NCBI GenBank assembly: GCA_029532625.1
Contig: JARFXM010000009.1
Coordinates: 2,914,001-2,978,000, forward strand
Direction of reading: 5' to 3'
Length of the DNA: 64,000 nucleotides
DNA from: Lomentospora prolificans
Taxonomy: Eukaryota; Ascomycota; Sordariomycetes; Microascales; Microascaceae
Shown: positions 1-11,476 of the stretch, in pieces
Numbering within the stretch: the first letter of the stretch is position 1
Layout: every line of letters begins with the position of its first letter
Notes under the pieces: model-generated
Databases searched by the model: none
What the model saw: the letters and a program-made list of their open reading frames with translations, nothing else
What the model was told of the DNA's origin: nothing
Position numbers and translations under genes: made by a program

Positions 1-1
1 G

Positions 2-214
2 CTCAAGGAGAAGATCCACCAGATGGAGCTGGCCGAGAAGCGCAGGATCGCCCCGGGCTGGCTCGACAGCGACGTGAGGGTCTTGGAACCCGAGAGAAAA
101 CACGCCGACGCCGCCAACGCCGCCTCCGTCGCGGAACCGCCGGCCGGCGTGAGCGAGATGGCGACGGACGAGGGCGCGGAGCTGGATAGGGTGTTTGGCA
201 CGCTGAAGATGTGA
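2..214 (+). CDS. 3' end of an unidentified protein (partial at window edge)
   Basis: The reading frame is open from base 2 to the TGA at 212-214 and gives about 70 C-terminal residues. The first part is charged and looks helical (a Lys/Glu-rich stretch, then a short motif RRIAPGWLDSDVRVLEPE). An Ala-rich, low-complexity segment and the end VFGTLKM follow. The RIAPGWLDSD motif looks conserved rather than random, but I do not recognise the family, so no function is given. The start and any upstream exons lie outside the window. Downstream DNA is T-rich, as expected of a fungal 3' UTR. That this is a real gene end is fairly likely from codon use (GC-ending codons) and the open edge. Confidence 0.6.
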   Translation, partial: LKEKIHQMELAEKRRIAPGWLDSDVRVLEPERKHADAANAASVAEPPAGVSEMATDEGAELDRVFGTLKM

Positions 215-1255
215 ATGCGGACTGTGTCGCGCCTCTTTCTTTCGTTTTTCGTTGCTTTGAAGCTTTGAGCTTTTGAGCTTGTCTCTGGGCTCTGGCGTTG
301 GTCTCGCTTTGCATTCGCGTGTTTATTTCCGGTATTTAAGCCATCTCATCCTGGCGTTGGGGGAATCTGGAAATATTTTGGAGGCGTTCTTGTGTCCAAG
401 GGATGGGTCTATTACGTCTGGAATGGTGGTAGAAGTCTTCTACATAGCTGTAGTGGCATTTCTCATGCATCTACATGAGCTTATCTTTACGTGTTTCCAT
501 CTGAAAGGCTTGCAGCGCGTATCTGCATCATCCTTTTCTCAGCAATCCTCCGAGCTACCTAAGGCAGAGCTCTCGAGTTGGTCTACAAAAATAGGTACCC
601 GGAAACGTAAACGGAGGGCAATACGAGTGAAACAAGGTATCTTGAATTTCAGAAGCCCCCAATCCTAACCCGTGAGCCCTAACTAACACCATCCATATTC
701 AAATATGCGTAAGAAAAACACAGTTCCGCTAGTATCGCTGTTGTGCTAAAGGTATATCCTCCATGAAACACAGCCATCTTCCCTTCGACTTTTGTGTTTA
801 TCTTCGAATTTTTAGACTCAAATTTTCGTTTATTTCTCTTTTTCGGTTCAAGCCATAAGCGACTAGACCATCATAGTTGCAAGTCGGGGTAGACTGCAGG
901 TCTCGCTTTTTCTCTTGCAAAAACGCCGGTAGAAACCACACACAGCTTCCCTAGCGATCTAAGACAAAAGGAAAGAGTAACAAAATATGAAACAAAAAAA
1001 AGAACAAAAAAATAATAAGAAGATTGGGGGGGGATGAATAAAAGGTGTCGACGAGAATACCACACAACAGGAATCAGATATAACAAAGGAAATGGCCGGA
1101 CTGCAGGTACGAATGGCTGACCCGTCTCTGCGAGTGACAAAAGAAAATGCGCTGGTGTTGTGTGAGCGACACAGTCTTTTTCCTGAAGAAAGATATGCGT
1201 CAACTAGACCTTGTGGGGAGTTCCAGATTTCTAGAGCGTTGCGGTGATGAGCACT
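215..1255. other. Intergenic, tail-to-tail region
   Basis: This lies between the stop of the partial + gene and the stop of the - strand opi1-like gene, so it should hold two 3' UTRs. It is T-rich near 220-290 and A-rich near 966-1030, with a G8 run at about 1026. I see no gene, repeat family or RNA here. The short open frames have no coding character. Confidence 0.6.
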
Positions 1256-3161
1256 TTAAGACATTTTGACATCGGCGTCGGCGATTTGGGCTGGGGGCGA
1301 CGCCTGGCTCCGAGACTGAGACTGGGGTTCGCTGCCATCCCGATCCTGTCTTCGCCTCTTTCCCAAACGCTCGCACCATTCCTCAGCGCTGACAATGGTA
1401 CCATCCAAAACGCCACTGACTTGTGCCATCATGTCAAGCCCCTCCTTAGCAAGCACGAGAACCCGCTGCGCGCCCTCCTTGATATTCCTTTCGCGGGGCT
1501 TACCGCCGTCTTCAGCGTCTCCGGATTGGCTTTGGTGCTCCTGTTGCTGCTGCTGCTGGGAGGACATGGCCATGGCGAGCTGCCACTTGCGCGGCAAGCT
1601 AGTAAGATGACGGCGAACGAGCACTCGGGCATTTTCAGGCAAGGCGCCGCCAGTGTACTTGGAGACAGTCTCAACAACATCCCGCAGGGTCTTCAAGACG
1701 TCGTCTCGAAGCGAAGCTATCCGTGCCGCCAACTCTTTCCGATTTGCTTGGGAATTAGTAGAAGAGCTGGCCATGGCGGTCTTGTCTCCAGTTACCGACT
1801 CCATCTCCGCCTGCTCCGCCTGCTCGTACTGCTCCAGCGCGGTCTTCAGCGAGGCAATGACCTTAGCGATGTGACGGTTTGCCCACCTTAGCCACGTTAG
1901 ACAATATTTCAAACTGCGCAAACTCTCCTCGCTCATCGCGATGCTAAGTCCAGATGTCGACATGATTAGTCGTGACTGCCATGGGGCATTGGCAACCTCG
2001 CGCTTGGCCGCTGCACCATCAGAGGTCTCGGTATAAGCGGGCGAGTTCTCATAGGCTGGTAGAGTATCAACCGTGCTGGCTTGCGATAACCGGCGATCGG
2101 CCTTGAAGCCGTATGCTTCTAGGGCCTTCTCGTCCATAATCGAATTGGTCTCGCTATCCTCAGCATTGGCTACTTTCCTCCGCTTATGCGAGGCCTTTTC
2201 TCCCGACTCGAGGTCGGGCCTCTGTGACTGCTTGCGACCGCCAAGGAACCACCGCACCGAGCCCTCCACGCCAGTAACGCGACCGACCGACCCCACGGCG
2301 CCGGCAATCGGGGTCAAATAACCCTCCACATACTCTGCGCCGGATTTGAAACGCGGAGAGTAATTTTTTGAACTGTTGTAGGCTGATGCCGCGCCACCTA
2401 TTGTCGTTGCCAGTAGGGGGTGGGATGTGGTGAGTAAGGACAACAAAGGTTCGGGTTGATTACGTGCTTGTGAAGATACTGAATTGTGAGAAGGAGATCG
2501 CACCGGCAGCGATGCATGTGAATTCGGAGGAGAAGATAGAAAATCTAAAGGTATCGCCGTTAGCCGCTGGTTCTACGCTAGTATTATATGAACTATGGAA
2601 AAAAAGAGAGGAGCGAAACATACCAGCACGTAGATCGCCCAGGGCTTCAGCTGCTAAGCGAACGTCGGGATCATCTAGGCTCACGCTACTGGCCCGACCG
2701 TCGTGGAAATAATCTGGAGACGCCGCGCTCACAGCACTATTGCTGCTGGTGTCGAGATCCATCCTGGCGGGGGAGTCGGCCGGACGAGAGTAGTGACCGG
2801 AACGAGGACTCAGCGACGACCACGGTGGTTGCGGCGCCGCGGAGGCTTGACGACTATTCGAGCCGTCCGTTAGCTGCGACGATGCGCGATGATATTGCTG
2901 GCCGGTTAAGCTCGATATCGAGGGCAGGGTGCCGTCATCGCGCGGGCCAAGAACGGAAGAGGGCTGGATGGGCGGCAACTCGGTAGTTGGGACATCTGGA
3001 AATTTGAGCAGCGCGGGATCGTGGGCTTGATAAGGAGGCTGATGCTGTTGTTGCTGAGCATTCTGGTAGTCATTCGTGTGGGCGTGGGCGCTGGCGGGAT
3101 TTGACCACGGCTCTGTTGAGTCGGGCTCCAGGGTTTGAGGGAGCATGTGATTCTGCTCCAT
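1256..3161 (-). CDS. opi1: Opi1-family transcriptional repressor (CCG-8-like)
   Basis: Two exons (3161-2624 and 2478-1256) separated by a 145-nt intron (GTATGT...TTCAG, phase 1) encode 586 residues. In yeast Opi1 represses inositol/phospholipid genes and is held at the ER/nuclear membrane by phosphatidic acid. The Neurospora homologue is the clock-controlled gene ccg-8. The N-terminal ~180 residues are low-complexity, rich in Pro, Ser and Gln. The conserved Opi1 region follows: the segment with YVEGYLTPIAGAVGSVGRV (about residues 229-247), a basic KRRK patch near 278, AYGFKADRRLSQASTVDTLP (about 301-320), and WQSRLIMSTSGLSIAM (about 346-361) leading into a Leu-rich helix with a Trp pair. A poly-Gln run lies near residue 485. 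The ATG at 3161 is the first in frame. Family assignment is strong; target genes in this fungus are inferred only. Confidence 0.9.
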
Positions 3162-6100
3162 TGTGGCGATGGAGATTGCCGAAGACGGGCAAAAGTCTTC
3201 AGTCGGGGTTTCTCAAATTCGAGGTGAGACCGCCCGCGACGGGCTCAACTTTGACGATTGCTTCAAAGATTCGGAGCGACGATGAAAAAGAATTAATATG
3301 CCGGCGACTATTTCGGGGAGAGGGAGAAAGTTGTCAGAGCACGGAAGCTGGAGTTGGGGGAGAGGGGGGTTGTGCTGGGACTTTAGCGGATGCAGGGGAG
3401 CGAGACGGGCGAATGGTGTGATGAATTACCCCGGGGAGGAAGCTCGAGCGACCAAGAGGCACATGGGAAATCCAACGCAGCAGAGCGCGAGCACATGCGA
3501 AATGGGTGTTGAGTGTGGGGACAACGGGCATGGTAAGCCAGCAGGGTCAGGACTAAACTGGGAAAGAATGGGCGCTTTTCAGGCGACATGAGGGGTGGGG
3601 GGCCAATTTTTGCTTCTTTCTTGCTGCAAGTATTTGCCCCGTTAGAATGGGTACAGTTGAGGACTCTGCTGGCTTTTGCATTAACTGCCGCGTATCAATC
3701 CGTGGTACAAGCACCTGAGCATGCTGGCGGGGGCGCGCCAGGCATTCCACAACCACTTGAGGCTTTTTAGTGGACGGCTTGGCCTGTTGTTTGGGTTCCT
3801 CTGCCTAAAGCCGCTAATCCTTCCGGTTTCCTACGCGAGTCGAGTCTCCCTATTATTAATAGTGGAGAGTACCTCAAAAACCTTCGCAGCTCCGAAAGGC
3901 GAGCAGAACCCGACTCGCTCACAAGGATTGGGCTAGTTCCGTGTTCGCTGACATCCCTGAATCTCCGTCTTATCTTTCCAATTTCTCAGGCTCTCGACCT
4001 CTCGGTTCACCCTTGAGGAGCCAGTATACCAGTGACTAATAGCCGGTCGCTGAAGCCGGAGCTCCTTCCGATCCGAGGCACGCAACGAGCAATGTCTACC
4101 TCGTGAGAGTTACTCGTAGATGCAGGAAGGAAAAGCTTTAAAATACCAACTTATTATCTACAAGATGGGGAGTTGTTTGATCCAATGGAAAGGCTACAAA
4201 GTCATGTCGGAGCGTGGGAACTTGCTCAGACTGTGATGTGAATACTTGGGCTCAGCCGGCAACATTCCTCTCTCACAATCTCGTACCAGTAATCACGGAT
4301 GGGCATCCGCGGATCTGCTGGCCCCCTGTCACCTCACACGGGAAATGACCTGTCCGCGCCTATCGCCACTTTCGCAATGCGACCGATAACGAGCCATCGC
4401 CTCAGGGTATGCACAGTGCCATTCGCGTGATCTCGTCAATCGGGCAATATGTTGCCATTATGATGGCCGAGCCAACCACGAAGCTGAGTGTTGTAGCGAG
4501 TAAAAAAAAACAGTCTTTTCACCTCGGGTCGGTTGGGGCGGGCGATACGACCACGTTGCGAGCACATGGGAATCGTGATGAAGCATGCATCAATAGCGAT
4601 AAGAGTTGTATTGTTATACCGTGAAGCTGGCAATCACCAAAAGGGGAATCGAGGTGGAAGAGAGTTTGGAAGGGTTTTAAAGGACTTGTCTTTGGCAATG
4701 ATGCGTCATGACAGATCTAAGATGCCTCCTCTTGCGTCATTGTTCCGAGCTAGGCGTGTGGTGGGCAGCAGGCGTTGATCGGCTGTTAAAATATCCAGAC
4801 GAAGCATCCGGGAAACTTTGCGCGCGGAGCATGGTCTATCCTCATGCTCATGTGCAAACACCCCCAAGCACGTTGTCGGATGCAGCACAGCCCATGGGTC
4901 TAATTCCTCAACGGAATCGCGTTGTAGAATGCGGAGAAACCAGTATTACCTCGTACCGCACACATTCCTCCTCCGCCCTTTCCAGTCTGGTCCCACGAGC
5001 TCTTGGTAATAGCGCCTTCGCACGTGTCAGAACCAGGGAGCTTCAGACCCATGGCTCCATTGTCCCCTCACTTCCAGTAAATTGGCCAGGGTTCTCAGGG
5101 TCTTGCGATTGCATGTGATTGTGACTCCTGCCAAAATTAGGTTGCCCCATAAATGTTGTTAGTGGCCATGGTTCTCTTCACTACTTTAGTCATAACAGTT
5201 CTTACCACTCTCTCTAACACAACCCAGTCCTGCGCCAAGACGCCCAGTCGGCATTCGGCTTAAAACCTCCGTCCCACCATGGAGTGTTCGCTCTCACAAG
5301 CTGAGCGAGCATGTGCCCTCCTCTCGAGATGGGCCTGCTCAATCAATCCTACTCCTACGGGACGACGACCTTCGTTTTATGGGAACGACGACGGAATCGG
5401 AATTTGTACTTTACGCGGCACAGCATGCCAGACTTGGCTTTGCGAGCCCCTGGTCCGTGTGTTCCACGACACCCAAGACAGAATAGGCTGGGTTGGACAA
5501 ACATTCGGCAAAACCATCACCCGTGCTCTCAACCCGCCAGAAGAAGCCCTAATAGGATCAGTGCAAGAAACGGACACTACGAGCCGGGTTGGTGTCCAAA
5601 ATCCATAGGTAGTTGATGGAGCAAGCCTTCAGGAACTGCAGATTTACGATACGAACGTCTCGCTCGTCGACCTCTGCAACGGCGAATTTCTAAATACTGA
5701 TTCCGCGATGATATATGTGCGGCTCCTCTGACGCCGTCCAAGCAACAAAAAAATGCCCGGCCGGCTCTTAAATGAACCATAACTCCTTCTACGCGTCACG
5801 AAATCGCAGTTTTCATCGATGGCACACGGCCAGCTCCTAGCAGAATGCTACGGCTTATTGTGTGTTGTGCAATGAGCTGCACTGTCTAATGGACGCGGTG
5901 GTGAAGAAGTTTCGAAAGGATTTTTTTCCTCCGCCGATGCTGCTCTCGGTTTTTACCCACGACTCTGGGTTCTCGAGTCACATGACCATTGATTATGTAA
6001 TGTCATCTCATTCAGTTTTCAGTCGACCACCAGCGAACGCAGCGCACTTTCGCAAGACCTGTCTCGGTTTTACAAGATCGAAAGGGTTATTATGCTTTCG

Positions 6101-6376
6101 TTTTCTAATTATATCTCCCGAGAGGTCCCTGTCATTTAGCTTTGCTTCATGCGCTCTCTCAATGAATGATTTCAAGTCGAAACATCGATCTCAGGTCTTC
6201 GCCGTCGATCACAGAATTAGTATAAGCTCTAAGGTACCTTGAGGGTTTTGATCAGACGAGCGGTTGTATAAGTCATTGCAAGCACGGAAATCAGCTTTGC
6301 ACCGGCTGGCTTTTCTGCCCTTCTCATACTTGGCTAATAAGCTTCGTATTATATATCGGGGAGGAAGATATTCACA
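3162..6376. other. Intergenic between divergent opi1-like and SET-domain genes
   Basis: About 3.2 kb separates the two divergent starts. It holds the opi1 promoter at its left end and the methyltransferase promoter at its right end. One weak gene candidate sits at 5279-5731 and is listed separately. A second open frame on the same strand (4708-5118, 136 codons) has no recognisable motif and is treated as chance. An A9 run lies at 4502-4510. No transposon ends or tandem repeats were seen. Confidence 0.5.
5279..5731 (+). CDS. Candidate small hypothetical gene, interrupted by one in-frame TAG
   Basis: An ATG in a very good fungal context (CCCACCATGG) opens a 109-codon frame ending in TAG at 5606-5608. 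The same frame then stays open for another 40 codons to TGA at 5729-5731 and still looks protein-like (YDTNVSLVDLCNGEFL). The TAG could be a disabling mutation. It could also be removed as a 48-nt, phase-0 intron, 5561-5608, beginning GTGCAAG and ending CATAG, which would be near the lower size limit and lacks a clear branch site. The product has Cys and Trp residues but no motif I recognise. An overlapping +1 frame is also open, which weakens the case. Treat as a hypothesis. Confidence 0.25.
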
Positions 6377-8024
6377 ATGGAGAGTAACGGCTTCGACGTT
6401 ACGAGCCAGAAATTTCTGTCCTGGTTCAAGGCCATTCCGGGATCGACCTTTCACGACGACCTCATCATGGCCGATCTTAGAGGCCGCAACGCAGGCAGAG
6501 GATTAAGTGAGTTCTAAGGATATCGTGTGTTTCTATAACGGGAAGCTGCAATATGTAGTTCACTTGCTTACACTTAAATGTATAGTCGCCAAGGCTGACA
6601 TCCCGGCCAACACTGTTCTCTTCACAATACCCAGATCCGCAGTTATAACCACTGCGACGTCTGCTCTTGCCGCAAAGCTACCTCACATTCTTACTAAAGA
6701 TGGTGCCGTCTTCCATACTAGCTCCAATGGTGAACCTGGCCAATCAGATCCGGACCCTTGGGTTGGCCTGATCCTAGTACTCATCTATGAATACCTTCAA
6801 GGTCAGGAATCCTTGTGGAAACCCTATTTTGACGTCCTTCCAGAGTCTTTTGACACTCCTATGTTCTGGTCTGACGAGGAGCTCGGCCAGCTGCAGGCGA
6901 GCTCCGTGAGGTCCAAGATCGGTAAGGAACAGGCTGATACCATGTTTACTACCAAGGTGATACCTTGCGTTACCACCAATGCACACGTATTTTACCCCGA
7001 GGCCACTTCCCACTTGGGGGAGGCGGAGCTACTTGGGTTGTCGCATAGAATGGCCAGCCTTATCATGGCCTATGCATTTGACTTGGATAAAGATGACGAC
7101 GACGAGCAGCAAAACGATAACTCAGATGAGGAATGGGTCGAAGATAAAGAAGCATCCATGTTGGGAATGGTCCCGATGGCTGACATACTCAATTCAGACG
7201 CGGAATTTAATGTGAGTCGGCGAGGCTTGGTTCTCATCATACACAGCATCCCCACCAGTGAAACTGATATTCTGGATAGGCACATGTCGATCATGACGAT
7301 GATGTGGTCACCGTCACCTCGCTACGGATTATCCGGCAGGGTGAGGAAGTTCTTAATTACTATGGTCCCCTAGCCAACTCCGATCTACTGCGGCGGTACG
7401 GCTATGTCAGTACCCTTCATAGCCGTTATGATGTTGTAGAAATCCCACGTTCCATGGTGGCAGCACAGGTTCAAGCGTCCCTAGGAGTATCAGAAGCTTT
7501 CAAAGAGAAGGCGGTATGCTTCCCACTTCCCCCAGTCGTTTGGCATGCTTACTAATGTCAACCACTCCCAGCTATCGTTCTTTGCGGATGAGGTGGATGA
7601 CCCAATCGTGCTTGAGCGAGATGCGGGCGAGCCCAATTCAGATGGAACCCTAGTAGCTCCAATTAGAACAGACAAACTGCTCTCCGAGCTGGAGGAGGCA
7701 ACTACAACAATCCTCAAAGCTTTCCGAAAAGTGTCTGCGTCAGTTATTCCCGATAAGCGAAAGAGGGAGGAAACATGCAGAGAGGTTTTGCCTTTAGTCC
7801 TGTCGGCGAGGCTGGCGGAATATCCGAGCACGCTTGCCGACGATGAGTTGATCCTCAACGACCCACAAACGACGGGCCGATTCCGTATGGCTGTCGAGGT
7901 GCGAGCCGGTGAGAAAAGGCTTTTGCATGAGGCCCTCGTCTTAGCCAGTGCTCTCTCTACAGACGGCGGCGTCGCCGACGAGAAGGGGGGCGACAGGCCA
8001 AACAAGAAAACGAAAGTCTTCTAA
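6377..8024 (+). CDS. SET-domain ribosomal-protein lysine methyltransferase (Rkm4/SETD6 type)
   Basis: Four exons (6377-6506, 6586-7211, 7280-7513, 7572-8024) with phases 1, 0, 0 encode 480 residues. The protein begins FLSWFKAIPGSTFHDDLIMADL followed by RGRNAGRGL, the usual N-terminus of this group of split-SET proteins. The SET core motifs are visible: MVPMADILNSDAEFN ending at residue 252, and GEEVLNYYGPLANSDLLRRYGYV from about residue 272. An acidic insertion (DDDDEQQNDNSDEEW) sits before the core. The C-terminal ~180 residues resemble the Rubisco-LSMT substrate-binding fold. Yeast Rkm4 methylates ribosomal protein Rpl42, and human SETD6 modifies other substrates, so the substrate here is inferred. 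A short Lys-rich end (KKTKVF) may act as a nuclear signal. Confidence 0.85.
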
Positions 8025-10363
8025 CCAACGCGAACCTTGGTGTTAATGAATACCGAGGATCCATCCGTCCCTCATGGGGTATATTTGAGAGACGGGATGG
8101 ATTATCATATCTCACCGACTTTACTCTTTAGTAGAACCGGCAAACATACTCCAGTGTTATAGTTCTCCACAGATACAATCCCAAGTGCTGCCACATTTCT
8201 GCAGTGGATGGGATCTTAGGTATCATTCCGACATCAATAGTAAACATTTCCTTCGGAGTTCGTCCTCTGATCTCCATATCTCAGTGGCTGAAGCTCAGCT
8301 GCTCTCTAAGGAGTACTTCGCACCTCTCCCCTACACCATTCCAACTTGACTTTTGATAGAAAGTGGGGTCCTAAAGTTGTCGGGTTTCTTGGATTCGCAA
8401 GGCTGGTGCCACCCTTACTTGCAGCTGCCGTGGAACAGCGGAGATCACTATCGCCTCAGCCAACGTGGATAATACAATCTAGGGACTTGTCGATGGATTG
8501 AGTTGTCAATTAGTATAAAGGACGACACTAAAGGAAAGGAAAGGGATGGCATGCTCTGCTACCCCCCACAGCTCGTAAATACGATGTCATCGCGGGGGCC
8601 GAGAGCGGTTTCGGCTGTTCCCGAACGGTGGTTAGGCTGCCCCGTCCCTCTTTGAAGAAGCCTTGAGGCAAGTCTCCAGACGGCGACAAGTAGCATGACG
8701 AGCTTATCACTTTCTTTTGCAACAAGCCGGCCGAATTGGCCCCGTTAGCGCCGTGTCGATCGAAACGGGCTGCACACCCTTGGAATGCTCATCACATCGC
8801 GACATATCTTTGGCCCCATGCCGCCACATTCATCACGAAGCGATCCGAAGCGCAGCTTCTGGGTTCGAAATTCACCAATTCCGTAATAATGATGAGGCAT
8901 TATAGAAAGAATCTAGCACCTATATGGGCGCCGGAAGCCTCGCGCATATGCGCCTTGGTTCCGATACCACCATCCCCACAGCCTGGTCCCACTTCCGATG
9001 AGAGGGATGCGTCACATACTCTAGCTTGGTAGAAGCTAATCTCAAGGCCTTCGATGGGAAATTTTTGTGATATTTCTGGAGTCTGGGCTGGTTTTCAAGT
9101 GAGCCGATGCGCAAATCCGCAATAGAAAACCTGCACCTTACCACCGGAGCCCAATCTCCCGACACCTGCTCTAGCTACGCGAGAAGCTCTTGACTGCAAG
9201 ATATCTATGTTGAAAATACGCCTGATAGCGTCGGCGGCAGATGCTACCACTCTGAGGAGAGCAAGAAAAAGCGACAATGCGCCATCATTACAAGCCAACA
9301 TTTGAAATCGCGACTGGCAGCCTGGTGCTTCGACTGAGCGACCAAGAAAATCACCCTCTTATATTCACAGTTATTTCATGCATAGTGGCGACTCAGAAGC
9401 AAATGCGTTGTCAGGCATAGCTGCCCACGTTAGTCCGTGGATTGCTGGTATTAGGCCGTGACCCTCCAACTGGAACGAGTAATGGGTCCTGATTTGCTGT
9501 TTTCCGACCCCCCTCCCCAGAAGAAGTCCTCCAACAAAGCGGAATCATGGATCTGGGGGGGAAGAAATAGCGTGTTACCAATCACAACGAACCTTTCCGA
9601 CTCTCTACGACGGACAGCTCGAGCCTATCTGCTTCTGGGATCGGCGCGCCTTGATGGTGACATGCCTAATGTGAGCTGCCGCCGTACAGGATGGCTCCAA
9701 TAATGAGGCCCTTCTCCGCATGGGGGAGGGTAGTGGCTGGTTCTAGAAGAGCGGTGAAAACCCAATGTTCATGTGGTGTTGGAGTGCGACCTATTTTCCT
9801 AGGGTTTGGTTAGATGGTGGGAGCAGCGCGAGCTCTTGGCCTTCCTGGCTGAAAGTTGCGGCTCTATCAGACCTTCGAGGAGACAAACGAGATGGTGGAC
9901 AGCCCAGACCCGAACGAAGGGAGGCGGGGAGGCCGCAATATAATCGTGGCGCCAGGCCTTCAAGCTTCTAACAGCTAGCTTTTCTGCTCTCGGTATATCT
10001 TGGATGGAATCCCCCAGAAAATATCTGACCCTTGAGACAAACTTAAGTTGAAGTCAGCAAAGAATTTCTTGTGTATAACATTTTCGAACTTGCTCATCTC
10101 ACGCTTGATATAAGACGTCTCGCCTACGCTACTCCACCAATAAGTCAACTGTAATCCAACAATATGGTTCGTTTTTGTTGTATCTCCCTGCCGAGCGCAA
10201 TCTTCGTTTCCGAGAGACTTATCCAATGCTTTAGTTCTCGACCCCAGCTACATCACATCATGGGAGCTACAGTCATAACGGCTTGCCCAATTTCTATTTT
10301 GTAGTTAATAAGCTTTGCGTGCAGCTCGAGAGCCCACCACTGCACGACCGCTGGGGGAACGTC
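8025..10363. other. Intergenic, 2.3 kb, no supported gene
   Basis: The left end holds the 3' UTR of the SET-domain gene. The rest has only short overlapping open frames on both strands with no motif or consistent codon bias. A TATATAA-like stretch is absent near the orphan gene start. I see no repeats or RNA genes. Confidence 0.5.
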
Positions 10364-11065
10364 ATGCCGCCCCAAACATTAGAGGGCTTCGTTGGCGAGG
10401 AACCAAGCGTGGTCATGCGCTATACAAACGGCCGGGTCACCGAGGCCCACAACCACGCCTGGATCCGGCCAAAATGGCACGACGTGGGACGGATCGTCCG
10501 GCGAGAAGGGTATCGTCAGATCCCAATCACCACATACGATGAAGGTGCCATTTTCTCCTGCAACCCTCACCTACCAATCATCGTTGCCCCGGTTGACCCA
10601 ACAGTCACGAAGGTTTCCAACGAGTGCACTAGGTGTTCCAGCACAGATAGCCCCCAGTGGAAGCTCCTCCATTTCGAACACAAAGACGAGGCCCACGGTA
10701 TATCCTTTGCCAACGGACGCAGCAAGGGAGGACCCTTTGTGGTTGGCTCGAAACCTAGCTGGATGCCCAGCCTCGTGCCCGCTACGTTCCAGCGCAAGAC
10801 CCCACATGCTCAGATCTCGAAAGGGCTTGGCGGCGAACTGCCCGTGGTAATAGGACTCATGGCTTTCTGTGAGGACTGGAACTTGCCTCACTGGGTGCGG
10901 ATGAGTCGAACCTTTTATAGCGAAGAGGCGTACTGGAGGGATAGTCGGTGGTGGAAGCCTGATTACCCAAAAGGGTGTAAGTACAATTTCCGTGGCATTT
11001 CCGCATCCATCCCCGCATCAAGTACTGTTAATAGTACAGCCATGTTTCAGAATGAGCACCACTGA
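10364..11065 (+). CDS. Orphan hypothetical protein with a GATA-like half zinc finger
   Basis: The frame is open from 10235 to TGA at 11063-11065. The first ATG is at 10364 and gives 233 residues, but an upstream exon is possible. Composition is protein-like: many Trp, Pro and His, GC-ending codons, and a Trp-rich segment near the end (AYWRDSRWWKPDYPKG). The stretch CTRCSSTDSPQWKLL near residues 85-99 resembles the first half of a GATA finger (C-x2-C...PQW), but no second C-x2-C follows, so it is unlikely to be a working finger. A possible 63-nt intron, 10977-11039 (GTAAGT...TACAG), would keep the frame and shorten the product to 212 residues. I recognise no family. Neighbouring genes give no hint of function. 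Confidence 0.4.
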   Translation: MPPQTLEGFVGEEPSVVMRYTNGRVTEAHNHAWIRPKWHDVGRIVRREGYRQIPITTYDEGAIFSCNPHLPIIVAPVDPTVTKVSNECTRCSSTDSPQWKLLHFEHKDEAHGISFANGRSKGGPFVVGSKPSWMPSLVPATFQRKTPHAQISKGLGGELPVVIGLMAFCEDWNLPHWVRMSRTFYSEEAYWRDSRWWKPDYPKGCKYNFRGISASIPASSTVNSTAMFQNEHH

Positions 11066-11476
11066 TGAAGGACGCCGCATGAACAGACCCGGATGTTGAA
11101 GAGACGCCGCGCGGGTTTCTCATTCACATTGGACTCGACGACTGGGATTACACGTCAGTTGAGGACTTGCAAAACAGCCTCGCTTTTTCTTCGTTGGTCC
11201 TTGACTGATTAGCGTGCTGACTAGATGACCGAGTACGTGGGGTTTAAAGGAAGAGACAGGCTCTGTCGCTAGAATGTAAAAAATCTCTTTGGAAAGATTT
11301 ATTAACGTTTGAAGCGTTGTTGCCATGTACCCCAGGCGTTTTCTATTTGTTGAGTCTTTCACAAAGAATGCGAGGTTAGAGTCGATTTAGTAAATGCATC
11401 AGAGACGTTCACCTTTTCAGGCTTCCCATTCTTTTAGTCATTAAACACGCTATAAAACTACCACCCGCTGTGAGCC
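11066..11476. other. Tail-to-tail intergenic, 0.4 kb
   Basis: This lies between the stop of the orphan + gene and the stop of the - strand AP-1 mu gene. It should hold both 3' UTRs. Nothing else is visible. Confidence 0.6.

Noticed and set aside
4708..5118. 136-codon + frame upstream of the 5279 candidate
   Set aside because: No motif, mixed codon use and no good splice link to the next frame.
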